Position numbers and translations under genes: made by a program. A DNA stretch of 64,000 bases, taken from positions 1-64,000 of the forward strand of contig NZ_LIGE01000036.1 of NCBI RefSeq assembly GCF_001297015.1, given 5' to 3'. This DNA is from Pseudomonas sp. RIT-PI-r (lineage in GTDB: Bacteria > Pseudomonadota > Gammaproteobacteria > Pseudomonadales > Pseudomonadaceae). Below the pieces are notes generated by a model. That model had not been told where the DNA came from. It saw nothing but the letters and a program-made list of their open reading frames with translations, and ran no database searches. The first letter of the stretch is position 1. Each line of letters starts with the position of its first letter. Of this stretch, positions 8,424 to 16,794 are shown in pieces.

Positions 8424-8987
8424 ATGTCGCGTCCCCTGAAAGTCGTCGCCCTCTCCGGTGGCACCTGGCGTCCCTCCCGCACCTTGGTGCTGACTCAAGC
8501 CTTGCTGGCTGAGCTGGCCGGGCATCTGCCGATCGAGAGTCACCTGATCGAACTCGGTGACATCGCCCGTCCGCTCGGCGGCGCGCTCTCGCGTCAGGAA
8601 CTGAGCGCTGAAGTCGAAGCCGAGTTGCGAGCCATCGAACAGGCCGACCTGCTGATCGTTGCCGCGCCGGTCTATCGCGGCTCCTACCCGGGGTTGCTCA
8701 AGCATCTGTTCGACCTGATCGATCTCAACGCACTGATCGATACGCCGGTATTGCTGGCCGCCACCGGTGGCAGCGAACGCCATGCGTTGGTGCTCGATCA
8801 TCAGTTGCGACCGCTGTTCAGTTTCTTTCAGGCCGTCACTTTACCGATCGGCGTATACGCCACCGAGGCTGATTTCGCCAACTACCAGATCACCAGCGAA
8901 ACCTTGAAAGCACGTATCCGTCTGGCTGCGGAACGCGCTGCGCCGCTATTCGCCACGCAAATCAAACCGTTGCTGAAAATCGCCTGA
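8424..8987 (+). CDS. msuE: NADH-dependent FMN reductase of methanesulfonate metabolism (MsuE)
   Basis: The 187-residue flavodoxin-like protein supplies reduced FMN to the monooxygenases encoded next to it. The family pattern is visible: VVALSGGTWRPSRTL at the phosphate-binding loop and APVYRGSYPGLLKHLFDLI in the middle, as in SsuE/MsuE. The ATG at 8424 has AAGGAAC upstream and is preferred over a TTG six codons earlier. msuD starts 10 bp downstream. The order msuE-msuD-msuC-sfnR is the same as I recall for P. aeruginosa PA2357-PA2354, which supports MsuE over SsuE. Confidence 0.88.
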   Translation: MSRPLKVVALSGGTWRPSRTLVLTQALLAELAGHLPIESHLIELGDIARPLGGALSRQELSAEVEAELRAIEQADLLIVAAPVYRGSYPGLLKHLFDLIDLNALIDTPVLLAATGGSERHALVLDHQLRPLFSFFQAVTLPIGVYATEADFANYQITSETLKARIRLAAERAAPLFATQIKPLLKIA

Positions 8988-8997
8988 GGAGCTGTTC

Positions 8998-10143
8998 ATG
9001 GATGTTTTCTGGTTTCTGCCGACCCATGGCGACGGGCACTATCTGGGCACCACTCAAGGCGCGCGCCCGGTCACGCTCAACTATTTGAAACAAGTCGCGC
9101 AGGCGGCCGACAGCCTCGGTTACCACGGTGTGCTGATTCCCACCGGGCGATCTTGCGAGGACTCGTGGGTGATTGCTTCGGCGCTGGTGCCGTTGACCGA
9201 ACGCCTGCGCTATCTGGTGGCGATCCGTCCGGGGATCATTTCACCGACAGTGTCGGCGCGCATGGCCGCGACACTCGACCGTCTGTCCAACGGCCGCCTG
9301 TTGATCAACGTTGTGACGGGCGGCGACCCGGACGAAAACCGGGGCGACGGCAGCTTCCTCAGCCATAGTGAACGCTACGAAGTCACTGATGAGTTTCTGA
9401 AAATCTGGCGCCGGGTGCTGCAAGGCGAGGCCGTGGACTTCGACGGCAAACACCTGAAGGTGCAGAACGCCAAAGCGCTTTACCCACCCGTACAGAAACC
9501 TTATCCACCGTTGTACTTCGGCGGCTCCTCCGACGCTGCGCATGATCTCGCCGCCGAGCAGGTCGACGTCTATCTGACCTGGGGCGAACCACCGGCCGCC
9601 GTCGCCGAGAAACTGGCCGATGTGCGCGAACGCGCGGCACGGCATGGGCGCAAAGTGAAGTTCGGTATTCGCCTGCATGTGATCGTGCGCGAGACCGCCG
9701 AAGAGGCGTGGAAAGCCGCAGACAAACTGATCGAACACATCAGCGACGAAACCATCGAAGCGGCGCAGAAATCCTTTTCCCGCTTCGACTCCGAAGGTCA
9801 GCGGCGCATGGCCGCGCTCCACGATGGCCGGCGCGACAACCTGCAAATCGCCCCCAATCTGTGGGCCGGCGTCGGCCTGGTGCGCGGCGGTGCCGGCACG
9901 GCATTGGTCGGCGATCCGCAGCAAGTGGCGGCGCGGATCAAGGAGTACGCCGATCTCGGGATCGAGAGTTTCATCTTCTCCGGCTACCCGCATCTGGAAG
10001 AGGCTTACCGCTTTGCCGAGCTGGTTTTCCCGCTGCTGCCCGAGCCTTACGCGAGCCTGGCCGGGCGCGGCTTGACCAACCTCACCGGACCGTTCGGCGA
10101 AATGATCGCCAACGACGTCCTGCCGACAAAAGCCACGGCATAA
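8998..10143 (+). CDS. msuD: FMNH2-dependent methanesulfonate/alkanesulfonate monooxygenase (MsuD)
   Basis: The 381-residue luciferase-like TIM-barrel enzyme cleaves the C-S bond of alkanesulfonates, releasing sulfite and an aldehyde, and uses FMNH2 from MsuE. It begins DVFWFLPTHGDGHYLGTT, typical of SsuD/MsuD, and contains NVVTGGDPDENRGDGSFLSHSERYEVTDEFL and YFGGSSDAAHDLAAEQVDVYLTWGEP. It follows msuE by 10 bp and precedes msuC by 41 bp. The methanesulfonate preference is inferred from gene order; SsuD activity on longer sulfonates cannot be excluded from sequence alone. Confidence 0.88.
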   Translation: MDVFWFLPTHGDGHYLGTTQGARPVTLNYLKQVAQAADSLGYHGVLIPTGRSCEDSWVIASALVPLTERLRYLVAIRPGIISPTVSARMAATLDRLSNGRLLINVVTGGDPDENRGDGSFLSHSERYEVTDEFLKIWRRVLQGEAVDFDGKHLKVQNAKALYPPVQKPYPPLYFGGSSDAAHDLAAEQVDVYLTWGEPPAAVAEKLADVRERAARHGRKVKFGIRLHVIVRETAEEAWKAADKLIEHISDETIEAAQKSFSRFDSEGQRRMAALHDGRRDNLQIAPNLWAGVGLVRGGAGTALVGDPQQVAARIKEYADLGIESFIFSGYPHLEEAYRFAELVFPLLPEPYASLAGRGLTNLTGPFGEMIANDVLPTKATA

Positions 10144-10184
10144 CCCACCCCGCGCAGGGGCAGATTGAATTCAGGAGTGTTGGT

Positions 10185-11372
10185 GTGACTGCCAAACCGC
10201 AAAGTACCCTTTTATCGCCATTGCAGAGCGCCCGCCAACTGGCTGCCGAGTTTGCCCTGACCGCCATCGAGCGCGACGAACGCGGCGGCACGCCCAAGGC
10301 CGAACGCGATGCCCTGCGCGACAGCGGCTTGCTGGCCCTGAGCATCCCCAGCCGTTACGGCGGCCTCGGCGCGAGCTGGAGCGAAACCCTGCAAGTGGTG
10401 CGCGAGTTCGCCAAGGTCGACAGCTCGATCGCCCACGTTTTCGGTTTTCATCACCTGATGCTGGCCACCGTGCGCCTGTTCTCCCGCCCGGAACAATGGC
10501 AGCCGTGGTTCGAACAGACCGCACGGCAAAACTGGTTCTGGGGCAACGCGCTCAACCCGCTCGACACCCGCACGGTGGTCAAGGATCTCGGTGGCTGGCG
10601 CGAATTTTCCGGGAAGAAGAGTTTCTGCTCCGGCGCCAGCGACTCACAAATGCTGATCGCCTCGGCGGTCGATGAAAGCGCCGGCGGCAAGCTCTTGATC
10701 GCGGCGATCCCCAGTGGCCGCAGCGGCATTACCCTGCACAACGACTGGAACAACATCGGTCAGCGCCAGACCGACAGTGGCAGCGCCACGTTCGAGCGAG
10801 TGCGGGTTGAAGAATCGGAATTGCTCCTCGATCCGGGCCCACTGAGCACGCCATTCGCCTGCTTGCGCCCGCTGATCGCGCAACTGACGTTCACGCATAT
10901 GTTCCTCGGGATTGCCGAAGGTGCATTCGAGGAAGCGCGGCAATACACCCTCAATGAAACCCGTCTCTGGCACAAATCCACAGCCCGTACTGTGCAGGAG
11001 GATCCGTATGTGCTCGCGCATTTCGGCGAATTCTGGGTCGCCCTTGAAGGCATTCGCCTACTGGTCGAACGTGCGGCGGCTTTGCTTGATGAAGCGTGGG
11101 CCAAAGGCCCGAACCTCAGCGCGGAAGAACGCGGTCATGTCGCCACGGCGATTGCCACGGCAAAAGTCGCGGCCAGCCGTCAGGGCCTGGACATTTGCAG
11201 CCGTTTGTTCGAAGTCACCGGGGCGCGCGCCACTCACGCCTCACTGCGCCTGGATCGCCACTGGCGCAACCTGCGCACGCAAACCTTGCACGACCCACTG
11301 GATTACAAACTCCATGAGCTGGGCGACTGGGCGCTGAATCAGGCGCTGCCGGTGCCGACGTTCTATTCCTGA
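10185..11372 (+). CDS. msuC: Acyl-CoA dehydrogenase-like flavin monooxygenase (MsuC)
   Basis: This 395-residue protein belongs to the acyl-CoA dehydrogenase fold group that includes the dibenzothiophene monooxygenase DszC and SfnB. It uses reduced flavin to oxidise an organosulfur compound; MsuC is described as oxidising methanesulfinate to methanesulfonate, the substrate of MsuD. Visible signatures are IPSRYGGLGASWSETLQVVREFAKVDSSIAHVFGFHHLML and the C-terminal LDICSRLFEVTGARATHASLRLDRHWRNLRTQTLHDP. The GTG at 10185 is chosen because CAGGAG precedes it by eight bases; the frame stays open far upstream, but that part overlaps msuD. Confidence 0.82.
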   Translation: MTAKPQSTLLSPLQSARQLAAEFALTAIERDERGGTPKAERDALRDSGLLALSIPSRYGGLGASWSETLQVVREFAKVDSSIAHVFGFHHLMLATVRLFSRPEQWQPWFEQTARQNWFWGNALNPLDTRTVVKDLGGWREFSGKKSFCSGASDSQMLIASAVDESAGGKLLIAAIPSGRSGITLHNDWNNIGQRQTDSGSATFERVRVEESELLLDPGPLSTPFACLRPLIAQLTFTHMFLGIAEGAFEEARQYTLNETRLWHKSTARTVQEDPYVLAHFGEFWVALEGIRLLVERAAALLDEAWAKGPNLSAEERGHVATAIATAKVAASRQGLDICSRLFEVTGARATHASLRLDRHWRNLRTQTLHDPLDYKLHELGDWALNQALPVPTFYS

Positions 11373-11395
11373 TTGCTCCTTGAAAGGACGAGCCC

Positions 11396-12496
11396 ATGCA
11401 ATTGCTGACCTTACCGCCCTCACCCGCGCTCGCGACGTCGATCCGCGCCACCGCGCAAGTGTTCGAAGACCCGAAATCTCAAGCGCTGCTCGCGCATTTG
11501 CAACAGGTCGCGCCGAGCGAAGCCAGTGTGCTGGTCATCGGCGAGACCGGCACTGGCAAGGAACTCGTCGCACGACATATTCACAACCTGAGCAATCGCC
11601 GCCACCGGCCGTTTATCGCGGTGAACTGCGGCGCGTTTTCCGAATCGCTGGTGGAGGCGGAATTGTTCGGCCATGAAAAAGGCGCGTTCACCGGTGCGCT
11701 GAGCGCCAAGGCTGGCTGGTTCGAGGAGGCAGATGGCGGCACGCTATTTCTCGATGAGATCGGTGATCTGCCGATCGCGATTCAGGTGAAGCTGTTGCGG
11801 GTCTTGCAGGAGCGTGAAGTGGTGCGGCTCGGTTCGCGCAAAAGCATCCCCATCGATGTGCGGGTGTTGGCCGCGACCAACGTACAACTGGAAAAAGCCA
11901 TCAATGCCGGGCATTTCCGCGAGGATCTGTATTACCGCCTGAACGTGGTCAATCTGGAACTGAGCCCGTTGCGTGAACGCCCCGGCGACATTCTGCCGCT
12001 GACCCGCCACTTCATCGAGGCTTACAGCCAGCGCCTGGGCTATGGCCGCGTCAGCATCAGTCCGGGCGCCGAGCAGAAACTGCGCGCCTACAGTTGGCCA
12101 GGCAATATTCGCGAGCTGGAAAACGTCATCCATCACACCCTGCTGATCTGCCGCAATGGCGTGATCGAGCGTGATGATCTGCGCCTGTCGAACATGCGCA
12201 TCGAGCGCCCCGACGATCATGCCGGCGCCGATGATTCACCGGAAGCCTTGCTGGAACAGGCCTTTCAAAAACTGTTCGCGCAACAGGCCGGAGCATTACA
12301 CGAAAAAGTTGAAGACGCCTTGCTGCGCGCCGCTTACCGCTTCTGCCATTACAACCAGGTGCACACCGCCGCGCTGCTTGGCCTGAGCCGCAATGTCACA
12401 CGTACGCGGCTGATCAAGATCGGCGAACTGGCGGTGAACAAGCGGCGACTGAGCGAAAACCTGCACGGCGAGCGGCTTATCCAGCTATCAATCTAA
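11396..12496 (+). CDS. sfnR: Sigma-54-dependent activator SfnR, without receiver domain
   Basis: The 366-residue enhancer-binding protein goes almost straight into the AAA+ domain: Walker A GETGTGKE near residue 50, the sigma-54-contacting GAFTGA loop near 95-100, Walker B GGTLFLDEIGD, then a Fis-type helix-turn-helix at the C-terminus (HTAALLGLSRNVTRTRLIKIG). Only about 25 residues precede the ATPase domain, so there is no sensory or phosphoreceiver domain, as in the SfnR group of sulfur-starvation activators. Activity must therefore be set by its level. Its location as the last gene of an operon with a sigma-54 promoter suggests autoactivation. The msuC gene ends 23 bp upstream. Confidence 0.85.
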   Translation: MQLLTLPPSPALATSIRATAQVFEDPKSQALLAHLQQVAPSEASVLVIGETGTGKELVARHIHNLSNRRHRPFIAVNCGAFSESLVEAELFGHEKGAFTGALSAKAGWFEEADGGTLFLDEIGDLPIAIQVKLLRVLQEREVVRLGSRKSIPIDVRVLAATNVQLEKAINAGHFREDLYYRLNVVNLELSPLRERPGDILPLTRHFIEAYSQRLGYGRVSISPGAEQKLRAYSWPGNIRELENVIHHTLLICRNGVIERDDLRLSNMRIERPDDHAGADDSPEALLEQAFQKLFAQQAGALHEKVEDALLRAAYRFCHYNQVHTAALLGLSRNVTRTRLIKIGELAVNKRRLSENLHGERLIQLSI

Positions 12497-12846
12497 CCGA
12501 CCAGATTGCAGTGCAAGGCATCGTCGTGACTGCGGGCGATGCTGCTCAGCACCTGGAAGGAATTGAAGGTGACGGTTTTCGCCCGATGAATGTGGATCAG
12601 TTGCCAGAAATCCTGTTCGCCACTTTCAAAACTGCGAAAAGCTGCCTCCCCCGCCTCGCGGGTTTGCCATTGCAGAAAACTCAACACCCGCCGACCATCA
12701 TCGCTGGCCTGCACGCTGGCGCTGAGGAAACCGTCGTAGCGCTGGGCCAGACGTTCGCTTTGCACTGAAAGAGCAGTGACCAGGGCCGGTTGCTGACGCG
12801 GTTCGATTTCAAATTCGATCAATTGGGTGAAACTATGGTTGTTCAT
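12493..12846 (-). CDS. Antibiotic biosynthesis monooxygenase-fold protein, SoxR target
   Basis: The 117-residue product, starting MNNHSFTQLIEFEIEPRQQ, is a small ferredoxin-like alpha/beta barrel of the ABM type (YgiN/HmoA-like), with GFLSASVQASDDGRRVLSFLQWQTREAGEAAF as the core. Such proteins act on quinones or heme, or protect against reactive compounds. It is divergent from soxR, with a SoxR box between the two genes, an arrangement I recall for P. aeruginosa PA2273/PA2274. The start at 12846 is chosen because the SoxR-type promoter lies upstream of it; a longer frame would begin inside that promoter. The last four bases overlap the end of sfnR. Confidence 0.78.
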   Translation of the reverse strand: MNNHSFTQLIEFEIEPRQQPALVTALSVQSERLAQRYDGFLSASVQASDDGRRVLSFLQWQTREAGEAAFRSFESGEQDFWQLIHIHRAKTVTFNSFQVLSSIARSHDDALHCNLVG

Positions 12847-12903
12847 GGAACGCCCCCACTCATCGTAAGACGAGTCTTGCGACTCGAAGGCCTGCAGGGT
12901 AAA

Positions 12904-12926
12904 ACCTCTAGTTAAGTCAAGGTCAA
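12904..12926 (-). promoter_or_regulatory. SoxR box within a 19-bp-spacer promoter
   Basis: On the minus strand a -35 TTGACC (12926-12921) and a -10 TACCCT are separated by 19 bp, the overlong spacing typical of MerR/SoxR-controlled promoters. The spacer holds the dyad ACCTTGACTTAACTAGAGGT, close to the known SoxR box. It drives the monooxygenase gene and lies about 15 bp from the soxR start. Confidence 0.8.
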
Positions 12927-12938
12927 GAGTCTTTTCCA

Positions 12939-13391
12939 ATGATCACCCGAGAAAACCTGCACAAGCAGCTTACCGTCGGTGAAGTCGCGGCGCGCAGCGG
13001 TGTGGCGGTGACTGCGCTGCATTTTTACGAAGCCAAAGGTTTGATCAAGAGCCAGCGCAATGCTGGCAATCAGCGCCGCTATGCGCGCGCAGTGCTGCGC
13101 CGGGTGGCGTTGATCAAAGTCGCGCAGCGCTTGGGGATTCCACTGGCGGAGATTGGCGAGGCGCTGAAAATTCTGCCGGATGATCGCGCACCGACAGCGG
13201 CGGACTGGAAGGTGCTATCCGAGCAATGGCGACGCGAACTGGATGAGCGGATCGAGCAATTGACGCTGTTGCGTGACCGACTCAATGGCTGTATCGGCTG
13301 TGGCTGTCTGTCGATGGAAGCGTGCCCGTTGCGCAATCAGGGCGACGTGCTTGGCGAACAGGGGCCGGGGCCACACTTCACCAAGGACTAA
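12939..13391 (+). CDS. soxR: Redox-sensitive transcriptional activator SoxR
   Basis: The 150-residue MerR-family protein has an N-terminal winged helix (LTVGEVAARSGVAVTALHFYEAKGLI), a long dimerisation helix and the [2Fe-2S] cluster motif Cys118-x2-Cys121-x-Cys123-x5-Cys129. Oxidation of that cluster by redox-cycling compounds twists the bound promoter into an active form. In pseudomonads SoxR responds mainly to phenazine- or viologen-like compounds and controls a small regulon, here surely the divergent monooxygenase. All four cysteines are present, so the protein should be functional. Confidence 0.93.
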   Translation: MITRENLHKQLTVGEVAARSGVAVTALHFYEAKGLIKSQRNAGNQRRYARAVLRRVALIKVAQRLGIPLAEIGEALKILPDDRAPTAADWKVLSEQWRRELDERIEQLTLLRDRLNGCIGCGCLSMEACPLRNQGDVLGEQGPGPHFTKD

Positions 13392-13531
13392 TGTAGGCCC
13401 CGTGGCGAGGGCATTTATCCCCTTACCACAGGAGAGATGCGCCCCTGCTGCTCGTCGGGCAAAAATCTGCACTGCGTGGACAGTTCTATAGTGTTTCTTC
13501 ACCTCGCAAAACAACAATCAGGGAGAACGTC

Positions 13532-13990
13532 ATGAGCGTCAAACCCATTCCCGAGGGGTATCACAGCATTACCCCGTATCTCGGCATTCACAAGGCCGCC
13601 GAGGCCATCGACTTCTATAAGAAAGCGTTTGGTGCCACCGAAGTCATGCGCCTGGCGATGCCCGACGGCGGTATCGGCCACGCCGAACTGCGCATTGGTG
13701 ATAGCGCAATCATGCTCGGCTCGCCGTGCGACCAAGGGCCGTTGAGCAATCCGGACAACGCGGTGTCGGTCGGTTTGCATCTGTACGTGACCGATGTCGA
13801 CAAATCCTTTCAGCGGGCGCTGGATGCCGGGGCGACCACCGTGTCCGAGGTCAAGGATCAGTTTTACGGTGATCGCAGCGGCACGTTGAAAGATCCCTAT
13901 GGACATCTGTGGTTTCTGGCTTCGCGCAAAGAGGATCTGACCCAAGAGCAGATCAGGCAGCGGGCTATGGAGATGTTTCAGCAGGGTTAG
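13532..13990 (+). CDS. VOC-superfamily (glyoxalase/PhnB-like) protein
   Basis: The 152-residue protein has two beta-alpha-beta-beta-beta units of the vicinal oxygen chelate fold: SITPYLGIHKAAEAIDFYKKAFGATEVMRL in the first half and SVGLHLYVTDVDKSFQRALDAGATTV followed by GDRSGTLKDPYGHLWFLASRKEDL in the second. The pattern is that of the PhnB/YP_-type group, for which no single reaction is established. GHAELRIGDSAIML carries potential metal-binding residues. It stands alone, with an AGGGAG ribosome-binding site, and is followed by a REPIN. Confidence 0.8.
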   Translation: MSVKPIPEGYHSITPYLGIHKAAEAIDFYKKAFGATEVMRLAMPDGGIGHAELRIGDSAIMLGSPCDQGPLSNPDNAVSVGLHLYVTDVDKSFQRALDAGATTVSEVKDQFYGDRSGTLKDPYGHLWFLASRKEDLTQEQIRQRAMEMFQQG

Positions 13991-14000
13991 GTTTTGTAAT

Positions 14001-14095
14001 GTTTGTAAAGGCGCTATCGCGAGCAGGCTCACTCCTACGGGGGAATGCATTTCAATTGTAGGAGTGAGCCTGCTCGCGATGGGGCCGGTACAAAC
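14001..14095. repeat. REPIN (inverted pair of REP sequences)
   Basis: Two oppositely oriented copies of the REP core (TAGGAGTGAGCCTGCTCGCG) flank a short spacer. The outer flanks GTTTGTA and TACAAAC also pair, so the full 95 bp can fold into one long hairpin. It lies between the VOC and dehalogenase genes. Confidence 0.88.
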
Positions 14096-14203
14096 ATACA
14101 CATCACACTTCATGAAGCGGCCCATCACGCTTTGCGCCTTGCCCCGAACGTCAGACAATTTCAGGATGCATCCAACAAGAACCCTGAAAAAAGGATCAGT
14201 CTG

Positions 14204-15079
14204 ATGTTTGCCGGATTCCTCAAAGACCAGCGTCACGTCAACGGCGTCGACATTGCCTATCGCCTCGGCGGCAGCGGCCCGGGCCTGCTGTTGCTGCATG
14301 GCCACCCGCAGACCCACGTGATCTGGCACAAGATTGCCGAACAACTGGCCGAGCACTTCACGGTGGTCGCCGCCGACTTGCGCGGCTACGGTGACAGCGG
14401 TCGCCCTGACGCCGATGACCAGCATCGCAATTATTCAAAACGTGAAATGGCTCGTGATGGCGTCGAGCTGATGCAGTCGCTGGGCTTCACGCAGTTCTCG
14501 ATCCTCGCCCACGATCGTGGCGCACGGGTAGCGCATCGCCTTGCGCTCGATCACCCGGCCGCCGTGCAGCGCATGATGTTGCTCGACATCGCGCCGACCC
14601 TGTCGATGTACACGCAAACCAACGAAGCCTTCGCCCGCGCCTACTGGCACTGGTTCTTCCTGATTCGTCCGGCGCCGCTGCCGGAAACCCTGATCGAGGC
14701 CAATCCCGATGCCTATCTGCGCAGCGTGATGGGCAGTCGAAGCGCCGGGCTCAAACCATTTACCGAGCAAGCCTTCGACGAATACCGGCGCTGCCTGCAA
14801 CAGCCGGGCAGCGCGCGCGGTATCTGCGAAGACTACCGGGCCAGCGCCGGCATCGATCTGGAGCACGACCGCACCGACATCGCCGCCCAGCATCATCTGA
14901 ATCTGCCGCTGCGGGTCTTGTGGGGCGCGGAAGGCACGGTTGGGCGCTGTTTCGATCCGCTGAAAGAATGGCAGCAGGTGGCGAAGAACGTCAGCGGGCA
15001 AGCCCTGCCCGCCGGCCACTATATTGCCGAAGAAGTCCCTGAATTGTTGCTTGCCGAAGCACTGGCCTTTCTGCGCTGA
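14204..15079 (+). CDS. Haloacetate/fluoroacetate dehalogenase-like alpha/beta hydrolase
   Basis: The 291-residue alpha/beta hydrolase carries the full residue set known for fluoroacetate dehalogenases: nucleophile Asp104 in AHDRGAR, Arg105 and Arg108 for the substrate carboxylate, Asp128, His149 and Trp150 (YWHWFFLIRP) and Tyr211 for the halide, and catalytic His272 (AGHYIAEE). These positions match almost number for number those reported for the Burkholderia FA1 enzyme. The expected reaction is hydrolysis of haloacetate to glycolate and halide in the cytoplasm. The ATG at 14204, preceded by AAAGGATCAG, is preferred over an upstream frame that runs through the REPIN. A LysR gene follows 60 bp later on the same strand. 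The natural substrate is unproven. Confidence 0.82.
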   Translation: MFAGFLKDQRHVNGVDIAYRLGGSGPGLLLLHGHPQTHVIWHKIAEQLAEHFTVVAADLRGYGDSGRPDADDQHRNYSKREMARDGVELMQSLGFTQFSILAHDRGARVAHRLALDHPAAVQRMMLLDIAPTLSMYTQTNEAFARAYWHWFFLIRPAPLPETLIEANPDAYLRSVMGSRSAGLKPFTEQAFDEYRRCLQQPGSARGICEDYRASAGIDLEHDRTDIAAQHHLNLPLRVLWGAEGTVGRCFDPLKEWQQVAKNVSGQALPAGHYIAEEVPELLLAEALAFLR

Positions 15080-15138
15080 CCAGGGCTGCGGATCCCGATG
15101 CTATGCTGGCGGCTTCTGCCGCCAGTGCTCGTTTCGAC

Positions 15139-16053
15139 ATGCCCCAGAAGAAAGACACCTTGCCTCTGCCCGAAGACCTGCGGGTGCTGCTCACCGTGAT
15201 CCGCAAGAACGGCTTTGCTGCCGCCGCGGATGAACTGGGCCTGTCCCCGGCGTACGTCAGCAAACGCATTCAGATTCTCGAAACCACCCTCGGCACACGC
15301 CTGCTGCACCGCACCAGCCGCCGCGTCTCGCTGACCGAGGATGGCGAGCGGGTACAGCGCTGGGCGTTGCGCATTCTCGATGATTTCCAGCAACTGCACG
15401 ACGAACTCTCCGACGCCCACGACAGCCCGCGTGGGCGTTTGCACATCTGCAGCAGTTTCGGGTTTGGCCGCAATCACGTCGCCCCAGCCGTGTCGTTGCT
15501 GGCCGAACGTTATCCGCAACTGGAGATTCGCCTCGACCTGTTTGACCGCGTCGTGGACATCATCAACGAAGGCTTCGACCTGGAGATACGCGTTGGCGAT
15601 GACATTCCCGGCCAGCACATCGGCCGGCGTCTGGTCAGCAATCGGCGCGTGCTGTGCGCGGCGCCAAGTTATCTGCAACGTCGCGGCACGCCGAAAACGC
15701 TGGACGACCTGCAGCAGCACGATTGCCTGGTGATCAAGGAGCGCGACAATGCCTTCGGCATCTGGAATCTGGATCGCGATGGCGGCCAAGAGAACGTGCG
15801 GGTCAGCGGGCCGTTGTCGTCCAACAACGGCGAGATTGTTTTGCAATGGGCGCTGGATGGTCGTGGGGTATTGCTGCGCTCATTGTGGGATGTGAAGCCG
15901 TTGCTCGAGCAAGGCCGTTTGGTGCAAGTGCTGGAAGATTACAGCCAGAGCGCGAATGTCTGGGCGGTATACCCGACACGGCTGGCGCATTCGGGGAAGT
16001 TGCGCGCGTGTGTGGAGTTTTTGCAGGCGCATTTCAAAAGCCTGTCGCTGTAA
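15139..16053 (+). CDS. LysR-family regulator, DmlR-like
   Basis: This 304-residue regulator has an N-terminal winged helix (LRVLLTVIRKNGFAAAADELGLSPAYVSKRIQILETTLGTRLLHRTSRRVSLTEDGE) and a periplasmic-binding-protein-like effector domain. The SPAYVSKRI recognition helix is typical of the DmlR group, whose E. coli member responds to D-malate. It follows the dehalogenase gene on the same strand and converges on the LeuCD-type pair, so it could regulate either. The ATG at 15139 gives the usual short tail before the helix-turn-helix. Confidence 0.82.
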   Translation: MPQKKDTLPLPEDLRVLLTVIRKNGFAAAADELGLSPAYVSKRIQILETTLGTRLLHRTSRRVSLTEDGERVQRWALRILDDFQQLHDELSDAHDSPRGRLHICSSFGFGRNHVAPAVSLLAERYPQLEIRLDLFDRVVDIINEGFDLEIRVGDDIPGQHIGRRLVSNRRVLCAAPSYLQRRGTPKTLDDLQQHDCLVIKERDNAFGIWNLDRDGGQENVRVSGPLSSNNGEIVLQWALDGRGVLLRSLWDVKPLLEQGRLVQVLEDYSQSANVWAVYPTRLAHSGKLRACVEFLQAHFKSLSL

Positions 16054-16072
16054 CCAGAACACCGCAACCCCC

Positions 16073-16163
16073 TGTAGGAGTGAGCCCTGCTCGCGATAGC
16101 GGTGTGTCAGACACAGCAACTCTGACTGATCCACCGCCATCGCGAGCAGGCTCACTCCTACAA
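16073..16163. repeat. REPIN between lysR and leuD-like gene
   Basis: Inverted REP cores (TGTAGGAGTGAGCC..TGCTCGCGA and the reverse) flank a spacer of about 45 bp. One arm has an extra C in GAGCCCTGC. It fills the gap between two convergent genes and may act as a terminator. Confidence 0.85.
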
Positions 16164-16179
16164 GGAGGCCAGCGGTGGG

Positions 16180-16794
16180 TCAGGAGAGCCAGGGGTTGTT
16201 GACCAGGTGCTGGCGTTCGAAATCCTTGATTTGTTCGCGGCGTTGCAAGGTGCTGCCAATTGCATCAAGTCCCAGCAGCAGCGAAGTTTTGCGCAGACCA
16301 TCAATCTGGAAATCGATCACGCTGCCATCCGCCAAACCAATCTGCTGCGTCTCCAGATCAATACTGATCCGCGCCATTTCAGGCTGACCGACAAGCCGTC
16401 CGATGCGCTGCACCTGCGCCTCCTCCAGCGTGATCAACAACACCCCGTTGCGCTGGCAGTTGTCGAAAAAGATCCCGGCGAAGCTGCTACCGATCAGCGC
16501 GCGAATGCCCAACTGCTGCAACCCCCACACTGCGTGCTCGCGGCTGGAGCCGCAGCCGAAATTCGGCCCGACCACGAGAAAACCAGCCCTCTGCCACGCA
16601 GGCTGATTCAGCACAAACTGAGGATTCGGCGTGCCGTCCGGCAAAAATCGCAGATCGAAAAACAAACCGCGATCCAGGCCTTTCCTGTCGATGCCCTTGA
16701 GAAACTGCTTGGGCATGATCACGTCGGTATCGACGTTGGCGGCCAACAATGGCGCGGCCTGCCCGCTGACCTGAGTGAAGGGTTGCAGGCTCAT
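16180..16794 (-). CDS. LeuD-type small subunit of an aconitase-family hydro-lyase
   Basis: The 204-residue protein is the swivelling domain of a two-part dehydratase: NVDTDVIMPKQFLKGIDRKGLDRGLFFDLRF near the N-terminus and FLVVGPNFGCGSSREHAVWGLQQLGIRALIGSSFAGIFFDNCQRNGVL in the middle, as in LeuD. It overlaps the large-subunit gene by ATGA, so the two are translationally coupled. Pseudomonads carry the leucine-pathway leuCD next to leuB elsewhere; no leuB lies here. The substrate is therefore open: isopropylmalate, citraconate or maleate-type hydration are all possible. Confidence 0.82.
   Translation of the reverse strand: MSLQPFTQVSGQAAPLLAANVDTDVIMPKQFLKGIDRKGLDRGLFFDLRFLPDGTPNPQFVLNQPAWQRAGFLVVGPNFGCGSSREHAVWGLQQLGIRALIGSSFAGIFFDNCQRNGVLLITLEEAQVQRIGRLVGQPEMARISIDLETQQIGLADGSVIDFQIDGLRKTSLLLGLDAIGSTLQRREQIKDFERQHLVNNPWLS

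Noticed and set aside
9708..10184. Upstream extension of msuC giving a 554-residue protein
   Set aside because: It overlaps the whole 3' part of msuD and shows no domain; the GTG at 10185 with CAGGAG fits the family length.
13392..13440. GTGGCGAGGGCATTTATCCCC downstream of soxR as another REP element
   Set aside because: Only a single degenerate half is present and it does not pair with a neighbour, so I do not list it as a repeat.
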